A stretch of 64,000 nucleotides of DNA from Spirogloea muscicola (Eukaryota; Streptophyta; Zygnematophyceae; Spirogloeales; Spirogloeaceae), in contig WELB01000052.1 of the NCBI GenBank assembly GCA_009602725.1, positions 178,983-242,982 of the forward strand. Reading direction: 5' to 3'. Below are positions 24,870 through 35,200 of the stretch, piece after piece. The notes below the pieces were generated by a model. The model was not told where the DNA came from and did not search any database. It worked only from the letters and a program-made list of their open reading frames with translations. The translations under genes and the position numbers were made by a program. The first letter of the stretch is position 1; the number at the start of each line of letters is the position of its first letter.

Positions 24870-25720
24870 AACAATGTTCTTTTTGGGCTGGCCTTTCCTA
24901 GCCCCTATCCTCTATGGTCGAGCACTTTTTTCGTTTTCCTTCGTACTTGGCCACTCAGGCCCTCCATCGCTCAATACAAACTCCATCCCTGCCGCTCTCT
25001 CTTTTTGGGCTGGCCTTCCCCAGCCCCTATCTTATAGAAAGTGCTCGCCCGTAGAGAAGAGGGCTGGCAAAGCCAGCCCAAAAAGAATGGACAATGTCCA
25101 AAGCCAAAGAAAGAGGTGCCGAAGTGAGACTACACTAAATCACGGCAAAAACACACGACGATGCAAAGGGAAGCTCAGTACCCGCGAGTGAGCACATCAG
25201 GTCGGAATAGCTGGCTGCAGAGAACGGGCACTCAGCCCGACCCAGAGGCGGCGGCCATAGCACGGCCTGCTCGCGTGTGGACTGCGTGGGCAAGGGAGCG
25301 TCGAAGCGATACCGCCAGGCGCATGCGGAAGACTTGTGCAAGCGAACCGGCGGCGTAATATCTTATATGGGCGAGCACTACATTCTTTTGGGCTGGCCTC
25401 TCACAGCCACCAGTCAATTCTCTTTATTCTGGGCTGGCCGCTCCCAGCCATCGCCCTCTGTTAATCTCTTAATATACACGCATTTTCTGTTAGAAGCTGG
25501 AAAGGCGCTTCTTCTGAAGCCCCTTTCCTCCTTGTTCTCTTCTTCTTTCCTTCAATCTGTATGCATCTGGCTGGCTTTCACAGCCGCTTTTATGATTTCA
25601 GCAGCCACGTTCTCTCTTTCTTGCACAGGAATTGAGCTCAGGGGGGTGAGGGCTGAGAAAAGCCAGCCCGGAAAAAGTCGACAATGTCCGAAGGGGCCGA
25701 CAAGCGCTGAAATTAAGCAG
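24870..25720. repeat. Second palindromic-repeat cluster with LINE-like scraps
   Basis: Palindrome cores lie near 24889, 25010, 25061, 25390 and 25430 (for example GGGCTGGCAAAGCCAGCCC at 25061). A minus-strand LINE-like coding end (25180-25410, FRMRLAVSLRRSLAHAVHTR) and a type C tail (25550-25630, GGCTGGCTTTCACAGCCGC) lie among them. Confidence 0.65.
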
Positions 25721-25864
25721 TAGCCCCATTGCCAGGGGACCCACTTTCAGGAGCCTAGCGTCTCTGACCAGAGGCTGCTTAGCAGGGGTTACTGAGTGAT
25801 ACGTAGCTGCTTTGGTTCTCTGTGTGCTTGGGGTCCCTAAAAAGATCGTGTATTAGAAAGAAAT

Positions 25865-26131
25865 GTAGGCCAAATGGCCAGGTACAAAGGCAAGCACATC
25901 TAAAAATCTACATAACCTAGAGCAGATTGACCCGCTCAATAACCACGGGTCAAAACATAAAGGTCACTACTCGATGCATGAATACTAGATGCCAGGAACG
26001 GAGCCCTTCTGCCACCTACTAGAGCTCGCCCAGCTTTCTGGTGCAAGGCACTAGCCTGAGCACGCTGCAAACAGGCCGAAACTCGACGTCGCAAGAGCGA
26101 CAGATATGCAGCTGGCAAGCCCATCTCAGCC
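25865..26131 (-). mobile_element. LINE-like type A fragment entering the N gap
   Basis: The type A tail (GGTACAAAGGCAAGCACATC) precedes minus-strand coding sequence reading MGLPAAYLSLLRRRVSACLQ and ending DLYVLTRGY. The upstream part is lost in the gap that starts at 26132. Confidence 0.7.
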
Positions 26132-27023
26132 NNNNNNNNNNNNNNNNNNNNNNNNNNNNNNNNNNNNNNNNNNNNNNNNNNNNNNNNNNNNNNNNNNNNN
26201 NNNNNNNNNNNNNNNNNNNNNNNNNNNNNNNNNNNNNNNNNNNNNNNNNNNNNNNNNNNNNNNNNNNNNNNNNNNNNNNNNNNNNNNNNNNNNNNNNNNN
26301 NNNNNNNNNNNNNNNNNNNNNNNNNNNNNNNNNNNNNNNNNNNNNNNNNNNNNNNNNNNNNNNNNNNNNNNNNNNNNNNNNNNNNNNNNNNNNNNNNNNN
26401 NNNNNNNNNNNNNNNNNNNNNNNNNNNNNNNNNNNNNNNNNNNNNNNNNNNNNNNNNNNNNNNNNNNNNNNNNNNNNNNNNNNNNNNNNNNNNNNNNNNN
26501 NNNNNNNNNNNNNNNNNNNNNNNNNNNNNNNNNNNNNNNNNNNNNNNNNNNNNNNNNNNNNNNNNNNNNNNNNNNNNNNNNNNNNNNNNNNNNNNNNNNN
26601 NNNNNNNNNNNNNNNNNNNNNNNNNNNNNNNNNNNNNNNNNNNNNNNNNNNNNNNNNNNNNNNNNNNNNNNNNNNNNNNNNNNNNNNNNNNNNNNNNNNN
26701 NNNNNNNNNNNNNNNNNNNNNNNNNNNNNNNNNNNNNNNNNNNNNNNNNNNNNNNNNNNNNNNNNNNNNNNNNNNNNNNNNNNNNNNNNNNNNNNNNNNN
26801 NNNNNNNNNNNNNNNNNNNNNNNNNNNNNNNNNNNNNNNNNNNNNNNNNNNNNNNNNNNNNNNNNNNNNNNNNNNNNNNNNNNNNNNNNNNNNNNNNNNN
26901 NNNNNNNNNNNNNNNNNNNNNNNNNNNNNNNNNNNNNNNNNNNNNNNNNNNNNNNNNNNNNNNNNNNNNNNNNNNNNNNNNNNNNNNNNNNNNNNNNNNN
27001 NNNNNNNNNNNNNNNNNNNNNNN
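26132..27023. other. Assembly gap (892 Ns)
   Basis: Run of N flanked on both sides by LINE-like coding sequence in opposite orientations, so a repeat probably caused the break. Confidence 0.99.
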
Positions 27024-28620
27024 TGCCCATCCTGCGGGGCGCTGACGGACAGCTTCACACCCGCCGCGCGAACCTCGTTGCCATCCCGCCCGGAGGAGGT
27101 CCGCATATCATCGCTGATGTGGTGACTGCAAATTGCTTTGATTCGGCCAACCCCGCGAAGGCGGCGACGCTTGTCGGGCACGCAGTCGCTTTGGCGGCTC
27201 GGAGTAAGGAGCGCAAGTACTCTGACCACCCTCCAGGCGATGCCTTCGCGGCACTAGCCATTTACGTATACGGGGCCTTCGGCAGTGGCTGGTTGGATCT
27301 CCTCTAGCGGCTTGCCCGGGAGGCCAACGAGCAGGCGGCAGGCTCGCCAGGTTTCAATGCTGCCGGCTCCCTCCCCGGCGGGTGATACCTTTTACCCCCT
27401 GGCCATGGACATCCACGGGTGTTACGGGGGTCGGTGGTCCTCGTTACTTTCGCTGCTGGCATCTCAAGCTGACCAGCGGCGCCGGGAACAGGGTGCAGCA
27501 CTTCCTGGAGGCTCGGTGCCTTTGAGTCTTGTGTCCTGCCACCGCATGCGATTGTCTATGTCCACCCAGCGCTTGGGAACGCTTGCTTTGCACCGCCGCG
27601 CCGGTAGCACCCTTGCAGCAGGCTCTGGCTTGCGCAGCGGGGTTGCTGTTCCTCCCCTCAGCTCATCTGACTTCCTACTGCTGACCCGGGGGTACTAAGA
27701 GCGCCCTGTCTGCCTAGCCTGTGGCTCCGTCAAGACACTTATATGCATCTGGCTGGCTTTCACAGCCGCTCTTTCAACGTCAGCAGCCGCATTCTTTTTC
27801 TTTTTCCCGCTGACACGGAGCCCTTGCCCATCTCCACCCGCCACCCCCCCATCCCTTCGCCTGCCACTGCTGCTGCCCTACTTCTCTAACAGCTCCAGTA
27901 GCTGCTAGATGCTAGCAGGGCTACGTCATTTGATGTGCTTTGCCTTTGTACTTGGCCATTTTGGCCTTCGATTTTTCAGAAATCTTTCCGCTGACACGGG
28001 GGTACCAGGAGCCCCCAGCCTGCCTATCTGGCCTCTGGCTCCGCTGATATCGCCCGGCTGGGGTTGAATTTGAGGCCCTTACGATCGACGTACACGGGGC
28101 CTACGGCAGTCGCTGGCTGGACCTCCTGCAGCGGCTTGCGCGGCAGGCCATACTTTGGCGGGCGGGTCAGCCAAGGGAGGGTGCCGGGCTTCGATGTTGC
28201 CGGCTCGCTCGCTCAAATCTCTCGCATGCGGCTCTCCGTCTCTCTCCAGCGCTCTCTGGCTCACGCAGTCCACACGCGTGCCGGCCGCGCTATGGCTGCT
28301 GCCTCATGGTCTCGCCGGAGTGCTTCTTTCCCGGCTGCGAGTTACTCGGACTTGCTGCTGCTCACGCGCGGGTACTAAGCTTCCATCTGCGGTTGTGCTG
28401 ATATCACCATGAACACCCTCTGTATGCACCTGGATGGCTTTCACAGCCGCTTTTCTCATATTAGCAGCCGCATGCTTCATGCCCTCTTACAGGACGCCCC
28501 GTCTGCCTAGTCTGTGGCTTCGCTGATATAGTCATGAACACCCTCTGCATGCACCTGGCTGGCTTTGACAGCCGCTCTTTTGATACCAGCAGCCGCATTT
28601 TTCTCTTAGCCTCTCCTCCG
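27024..28620 (+). mobile_element. LINE-like copies with type C tails
   Basis: At least two copies lie in series. The first (27024-27800) reads RRANLVAIPPGGPHIIADVV, then ALAIYVYGAFGSGWLDLL, and ends FLLLTRGY-stop at 27698. The second (about 28040-28490) reads LTIDVHGAYGSRWLDLLQRL and ends LLLLTRGY-stop at 28378. Each is followed by a type C tail with GCACCTGGCTGGCTTTCACA; a further tail without coding sequence lies at 28500-28600. All are 5'-truncated relative to a full LINE. Confidence 0.7.
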
Positions 28621-29340
28621 GCCGCAGGCTTGCACAGCCGGGCTGCTCGTCCTCCAAAGCTGGAGCACCTACGTCAATTGTGCCTAGCTGGGCGCGGAGC
28701 GCAAAAAGTAGAGGCATTACAAGGACCACCCCCGAGGAGACTTCCACTTCCATCCGTGCGCTGTGGATATGTACGATGGGTACGGTAGGAAATGTCCCTC
28801 TCTCATCCAGCATCTGGTGCGACTGGCTGACGCGCGTCATCGCAGTCGGGGGGGCAGCTTGGGGCACTAGCGTTCCGCAGGCATTAGTTGCAAGTAACAG
28901 AATGCGGCTTTTGCTTAGGTTACAGTGCTCGCAAGCTCTGGCTACTTATCAGCCTGCTGGGCGCGCTCCAAGTCAGTCCACCCGCTTCCATGGCGGCGCT
29001 CCGGCTCCCCAAGTAAGCTTGTCTAGCTTGTCGGAGATTTGTATGTGCTCACCCGTGGGTACTAACGTCACACTGTTACCTTAGCCACCTTAGGATAGGG
29101 CATGTAGCCCCATCACTTTGCACTCGTTTTGGCCTGAAGAATGTGTTGGCTTGAATGGGCCACCCTTCCATTTCAAGCGCACTTGCGCGCCTGTCCCTCC
29201 CTCCTCAGCTCATCTTTCTGGCTGCCTATTCTTTGCTGACACGGGGCTGCAAAGAGCGGCAGTGTTTGCCTGGCCCGTGGCTCCGCTGATGCCGTCGTGA
29301 ACACACTCTTTCACCGCCGCTCGTTCACAGGACGTGAGCT
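28620..29340 (+). mobile_element. LINE-like copy with type B tail and type C scrap
   Basis: The coding part (about 28640-29055) contains SNRMRLLLRLQCSQALATYQ, and its end aligns with the other copies. A type B tail follows (29060-29190, CCTGAAGAATGTGTTGGCTT). A type C-like piece (GCTGACACGGGGCTGC) starts at 29228. Confidence 0.6.
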
Positions 29341-29485
29341 CTTCCAGCTTGGCTCCTTCAGACGTTGTCGATTCGTTTGGGCTGGCATCTTCCAGCCAAC
29401 AATTAATCTGGCCGCGCCTGTTCCAGTGGGCGGGGAGCTGAGACAAGCCAGCCCGCGGGGGGTTGACAGGGTCCGGACTGCAGCT

Positions 29486-29992
29486 GAAAGCAACAGCAGC
29501 TGCAGGCTTCTTCCAGCCGGCGGCATGCGCGCCCGCCCGCCGCCGCCGTCTCCGCCGCCGCCTACCTCGCCGCCGTCAACGCCGCGGCCGCCGGCGCCTT
29601 CGCCTGGGACAAGCAAGCCGCGGTGGCCGGCCGCCGGCGCATCAGCGAGGCCACCCTGTGCGCCACCGCGGCGCTTGGCGGCTGGCCCGGCGGCCTGTAA
29701 GTGACCGCCGCCGCCGCCGCCGCCGCCTCCGCCGCGGCCGCCTCTGCGCCTGCCATCTGCGCTGCCAGCACCGCAGGGCCCCGTCGCTGCGGGCACAAGC
29801 GGTCCTGACTGTCAACGGCCCTGGCCCCTGCTGGTGCGGCGCTCCAGGTGGGCGATGCAGCGCTTCCGGCACAAGACCAGGAAGACGAGCTTTCAGGAGG
29901 TGCGGATTGGAAACCCTCACACTGCTCATAACACCGAAGCCACGAGTCTCGTCCCGGGCATTGAGCCGCAGGGCTTGTTGGGTTTGGCTTGA
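29486..29992 (+). CDS. DUF1294 family small membrane protein, start not found
   Basis: Two exons join in phase: ..29696 and 29848-29992. Exon 1 reads YLAAVNAAAAGAFAWDKQAA then GRRRISEATLCATAALGGWP; exon 2 reads WAMQRFRHKTRKTSFQ. The order of a hydrophobic helix with a DK pair, RISE.TL...ALGG.PG and RHKT.K..F is that of the DUF1294 family, known from bacterial and eukaryotic small membrane proteins of unproven function. The product would be about 110 residues plus any missing N-terminus. In this frame there is no ATG upstream before a stop; an ATG at 29525 is in another frame. A 5' exon may be missing, or repeats just upstream may have broken the gene. A following GCC-rich intron occupies 29697-29847. 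Confidence 0.78.
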
Positions 29993-31700
29993 TGTCCGAG
30001 CCGCGAGGCATGCCCTTGTGCGGACTGCCAGCCCCGACCACACCTGTGACCTTACGACTGTACACCGCCCTGCTTGAGACCGCCTCGTCAAGGGCCATGC
30101 ATTACATCCAGCCCTTGTCGCGTGTCCTTGACGCTGGACTACAGCCTCCAGAGAGCCAGCAGTTGGCTAGCACGATCAGCGCCCCTCTCGCCCTTGCTAG
30201 CTGTCCTTTGGCACGGTTGGCTTTGCACTGACGAGCTCCGATAGGGACGCTGAGATTCTCAAAGGGGTGGGGGCCGTGCGTGGCACTTTCGTCACTTCAG
30301 CGGCCACCGAGCTGCAGGCTTGGTTGCACAACTTGGTCGAGCAGCGGTGCCATCAGGCTGTGAGGCTGCAGGCATTGCTCGGGGATGCCAGCGCAGCTCC
30401 AGAGAGACCTGAGGCATGCAACAATCGTCCAGAAAATTGATCTCACTCGCCTCTTGACGTGCATACCTCCTGCATCTGCCGCAGAAATTCTACGCGGCGG
30501 CCGGCTTGAATGTCCTTGCCACCGCCGGCTGCCTCGCCTCTCCAGGTGGCCGCCAGATGCTTGCCAGGTGGCCTCGGCGGCTCTGAGCGACACCTCTGCA
30601 ATGTTAGAAGGAACCTGAGCTGGAAGTGAAGTGCCAGCTCCAAGGCAGCTCAGCAGGCGCTGCAAACACTGTGACTGACACCTGTGGCACAAACCCGTCA
30701 GGCGAATTCTGCCACACTCAGGTGCGAGTTCGTTGTCAAGGAGGCAGCTTTCTCATATGCACTGCAGAGGCTGGTTGCTGCTGGTTTGCTGCACGCTATG
30801 TGCCCCTTCCGTCGACCCACACACCTCTGTTGCGAGGTGGTGACAAACAACAACCACACTCCAGAAGCAGAGGAGCAGGCATACCTAAGCCTCGCTCTGT
30901 TCTAAGTGCCACCAGCTATGCCAGCTTCTGCACGAATCAGCAGGACTGCATGGCATTGTACGTCTGATGGGGGCGCAATCTGTACCAACAGGTGCCCACC
31001 ACTGGGTACCACTGAATTCACCAGAGCTTTGATTACTATGAGTTGCTATGTCAGTGATCCGACTGCTCATGGAAGTTTACGTCGCTGCCCGGGCTCAGTA
31101 AGAGCTCCCGGCAGAAACGGAAGCCAATGTGATAGCCAAGGGTACGCTTTTGAGGGTCTACTTTGACACCTCACTGTCCAGCCGGGCACGAAGAACAGCA
31201 AAGCAGCTGCTTCAGAGGTGCCATGCTGGTCATGGTGGAAAATCCAGTGTGGGTTTTTAAAGGTACAGAAGAGCAAAGCAGGCCTGGGCATCTAAAGCAG
31301 CAACATGTGGCCTCGTCTGCTGGCTTAATGGCACCTCTGATTGCGCGTATATAGACAATCTTAAAAGTTTTGGCCAGTGGCTTGGTATGTTCCAGTTAAT
31401 CCTGGAATGTGGTCTAAGTGTACCAGTAGTGGAAGCTAAGCTGTAGGGGTGTCCTGGGTAGGGTGGCGCAACACGTCGCTGCTACCGAGGTGGAAGATGT
31501 CATAGCCATAGCAGCCCACCACTCGCCGGACACGCCCTCTATGAGTCGACATCACTATCGCCAAACATGGCGTGTGCCTCCTGGCCGTGCGATGCCTCGT
31601 CTCCAATCTGGCCACTGGGTATTCCTGAGCCTTTTCTTCCCCGAAGCAAGCTTAAATGATTAGATGGAGGCGTTATAGAAAAAAGCAGCGTGGTGTTGTT
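29993..31700. other. Unassigned stretch with possible coding segment
   Basis: No gene is assigned. The plus-strand segment 30215-30480 has an open frame with protein-like content (ATELQAWLHNLVEQRCHQAV, then in another frame VQKIDLTRLLTCIPPASAAE). A later block reads TCGTNPSGEFCHTQ before a GTGCGA splice-donor-like site near 30721. These could be exons of an unrecognised or decayed gene. Confidence 0.35.
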
Positions 31701-32110
31701 CTGATGTAGATGGGCATGCCGGCAGCCTATATGTTGTTATTGCAACGTTGTGTGTCAGCCTGTATAAAGCGAGCTCAGGCTCATGCTTTGCACCAGAAGA
31801 GTTGTCGAGCCTTAGCTGATGGCACAAGGCTTGTCAATCGCAGTCCGGTATTCGGGCATCAGTTAGCGACCTTTTGTGCTGATTCGTGGTTACTGAGCGG
31901 GTCAGTTTAGCAGCAGGTGATGAACATCTGTCAACGTGCCTGCCTTTGACACGGGGGTACTAAGAGCGCCCTGTTTGCCTAGCCTGTGGCTCCGCGCTGA
32001 TGTAGTTATGAACACCCTCTTATGCACCCGGCTGGCTGTTACAGGCGCTCATATAGCTCCGTTTGGGCAGGCCTCTCACAGCGCTTTTCCGGCCCCTTGG
32101 TTTCAGCAGC
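31700..32110 (+). mobile_element. LINE-like type A copy joined to a type C tail
   Basis: The coding end reads MGMPAAYMLLLQRCVSACIK, with the shared terminus near 31895, followed by a type A tail. At about 31950 this switches directly into a type C tail (GACACGGGGGTACTAAGAGC). The join suggests that one copy inserted into another or that a chimaera formed during integration. Confidence 0.65.
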
Positions 32111-32254
32111 AGCCGCGTTCATGCGGAGGACCTCCCCGGGGGATGGGCAGAGCCTGTCGCCGACGGGAGTCGAACCGGCGACCGCGCTCGGCTCCCGGCG
32201 CCCCGCTCCGGGCCTGGCTCGACCCCGCTGCGTCGCGAGGACTCGCCGCTCACA

Positions 32255-35200
32255 ATGGCGGCCGGGGGGCCGCCCCGAGGCGGCCATGCCGCCGCGAGCG
32301 GCCACAACGCTGCCGCCATGCCCGACTTCTTCGCGCTGCTGCAGGAGCTGGTCGGCCTCACTGCCCGCGAGGCCCCGGCGTCAGAGCTTCGCTCCGTGGA
32401 GGCCCGCTTCCGCGCGGCCCTCCCTAAGATCATGAGGCGCTTCTTCACGCCGGCCAATGGCGCTAGTAAGCCAATTTGTGTCAATCCATGCTTGGCTGTA
32501 CAGACTGCGAAGATCACCTTACAGTTGTACAGTTGCCATTGCTTTGGCTGCTCGTCTTGACCTGAGTCCCCTCAGCTGCCAGTCAATCAAGTCTTCTTGA
32601 TATTACATATTTATATGCACCTGCCTCAGTAGTTTGCATCATGGCCGGCAATGCTTTGCCCAACGATATAGAGGCTTGGACAAGCATTATGGAAGAGTGC
32701 ACACACTGTGATCATGCCACTTCTGGTCTTTCTGGAACACTAGCCCCTCTGTGGAACATCAGTCAGGCCAGGAAGGCTTGCCTGGCGGTTCTACAGTATC
32801 AGCTGTGTTGGCAGGCAGCACTACGTCTGCACACCTTGTCAGCTGGATTGCAGTGGCACCACAGCTTGCATGACTTTGTAAACTGAAGTTGGCAGGCCAC
32901 AGGTGTCTAGACTTGTCGTACTGTCTTTGTGCACCGGATAGGTCGTCAGTGAAGGCACATCACGTAAGGTAGTAGCTGCTCATACTTGTACCTCCGGAAT
33001 CAAGACTTCCCTGCACAATTGGCAGGTGTCAAGGAGCGGGAACTGCTGGCTGTCTTGAAGCTCCTTGCGCACATTACCAAACACTGCCCTGGCGTCTTCC
33101 ATTGCTCAGATGGAGCTGCCATCATCCTGCTTGTCATAAGCTACCTCCTGCCCTGCTTTGCTGAGCAGCTATTCAAGTATGTTGAGGTGTTTTGCTGGCT
33201 GTCATGGAGCTAAGTAGATGGGCAGTTGTACCTCCTTGTGCATTACATGAATCTCCAACTACCTTCAACAGCTGATGATCGGGCAACATTGCTGATATAT
33301 TCAGTATCACATGAGTTCCTTCTCTCTAATGATGTACCTGTAGAGTTGTCGCAAACACGGAGAAACAAATGCTGACAGATAGTATTGTTGTACCTTCGCC
33401 GTGATAAAAAAACCAGGGGCATGGGGCAGCCTCTATTTGAAGCACTTGCTGGCCTCCTGTCTCTCCTATGGAAAGAGAATCGGCAGCTGTACACATTATT
33501 CTTTGTTGATCTTCTCCGCTTACTCGAAGGTAGGAAGACAATCGGGTGTGCTTTTGGTTAAGGTGGAGCATACAAACTTGTGAAGCCATGAAGGAGGCCT
33601 TCTCAATGAGACCCCTGTCCTGTTTGTGACAGATCTTGCTTCAGTCGCTTCATTCTTCTCCAAGCCCTCCCTCTTCACTGACTGCACAGAGGTTTCAGTT
33701 CAAGCGTTTAGCAGCACATATCTTGCTGCAGTGGAGACTGCTTCTGATGACATCTCCGCACTCTGGCCGGATAGAATATCCTTGCCTGGTGTCATGCTGA
33801 ACTTGACTGGGAAGAAACGATGGCAGCCAGTGGCAACTTGGATGATTGACCTGGCCCATCACTGTCTCATGGAGGGAGCTTCTCACATTTCAGGCCTTGT
33901 TGGACCTACCACGTTCGACATCTTAATGTCCTTCCTTTCCTTCGACGAAGCTTCGCTGCACAAGGTAATGTGAAGCGATCAAAGCCAATGTGACAGGTGC
34001 GGTCATACTGGCACTTCCACGTCAATATGGTGCTTCGTCATCAGGAAGAGCAAGAGGTCTTCAAAAGGACGCAATTTTCTAAGTACATTACAGAGCCTTG
34101 CAAAGATTGGTCAGCACCATTCAAAAATGAACACGATTGTGCATGGTCAGTGGCCACCTCGATGCTAGTAAATTTGGGCGTAATATGTACATGCATAGTG
34201 ACAGCAAGCTGAGCCAGACCTCCTGCAATTGGTGCAGGCTTGTTTTGAACTTTTGCATGTCTTGTTGACAGTGCTTGGTGACAAGTTGTGTCCTGTAGAG
34301 GACCTTGTCTCATACATGATAGCTTTACTGAAGTCTTACAGCAGGAGCTCTTCAGCAACCTTCAGGCAAGCCAGGGCTTTTTGCACATGACTGAAGTGTA
34401 CAGCAATGACTTGGCCATAGCAGTGCCGAACTAGTAATCATGCCAGTGAGAAATTGTTGCAGCTCAGCTTGTTATGCAGCTGCACTTTTCAACACTTCTT
34501 CTCATCTCTTCAAGCATGCATGCAGGACCTTATGTCTGAGTACTGTTGCTTCCGGCATGTTTGTGAAGGTCACCCGGCTACGATGTAGCCCTTGGAAGGT
34601 CTCTTGAGGCTTTGTGGGGCTCAAGCAGATCACTGGATCCAGTGCTCTGCCATTACCTAATTGTGACACTGACTTATACAGTACATGCAGGGAGCAACCC
34701 CAGTCTGAAGGTCAGCCGCAGTTTGTTCATCTGTTTCCCGTGCCGGCTGTCTAATAACAATACCAGCAAGACATACACGAGTTGCATACAAGCTGCACCC
34801 AGAGTTTGCGAGTGATGTAGCGATGCTCCTAGCTTCTGTTGTATCAGACGTCACTGATAGCTTGACAAATTTTCTTGACTGCCAGGTCACTATATGCAAA
34901 TTGCTTGGACACTTCTTCAGAGACCAACCTTGGCGTGGCAGACAAATATCTTCTATCGTTTGTCATATCTGTCAGCCGGACATCAGTCTCGCAATAAGTC
35001 AGATTGTGCAACATGTAGTGGACTCCAATCCTCTCTTTGAACAAAACCATGGTGCCGTTGAAAGCATGAGTAGCAGTGCTCTTGCAAACCTTGCTCGTGT
35101 ATCAGAAGAGCAAGCCAGACAGAGGCCACAGATGTCGAAGCCCCCCGCCATCAGCAGTGCACTCACCACAGCAGCCAGTGTTTTGGTGAATCCAAGGAAG

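Noticed and set aside
25936-27229. Long open frames crossing the first N gap
   Set aside because: They are long only because Ns carry no stops; real sequence at the ends belongs to retroelement fragments.
21169-29340. LTR retrotransposon interpretation of the repeat tails
   Set aside because: I find no paired direct repeats flanking an internal region and no capsid, aspartic protease or integrase sequence. Shared 3' ends with variable 5' truncation fit a non-LTR element.
29525-29697. ATG at 29525 as start of the DUF1294 gene
   Set aside because: It opens a proline-rich frame different from the one carrying the DUF1294 core.
32157-32183. GTCGCCG...CGGCGAC hairpin resembling a tRNA T-arm
   Set aside because: The loop contains GTTCGACT, but there is no acceptor stem, D-arm or anticodon arm around it on either strand.
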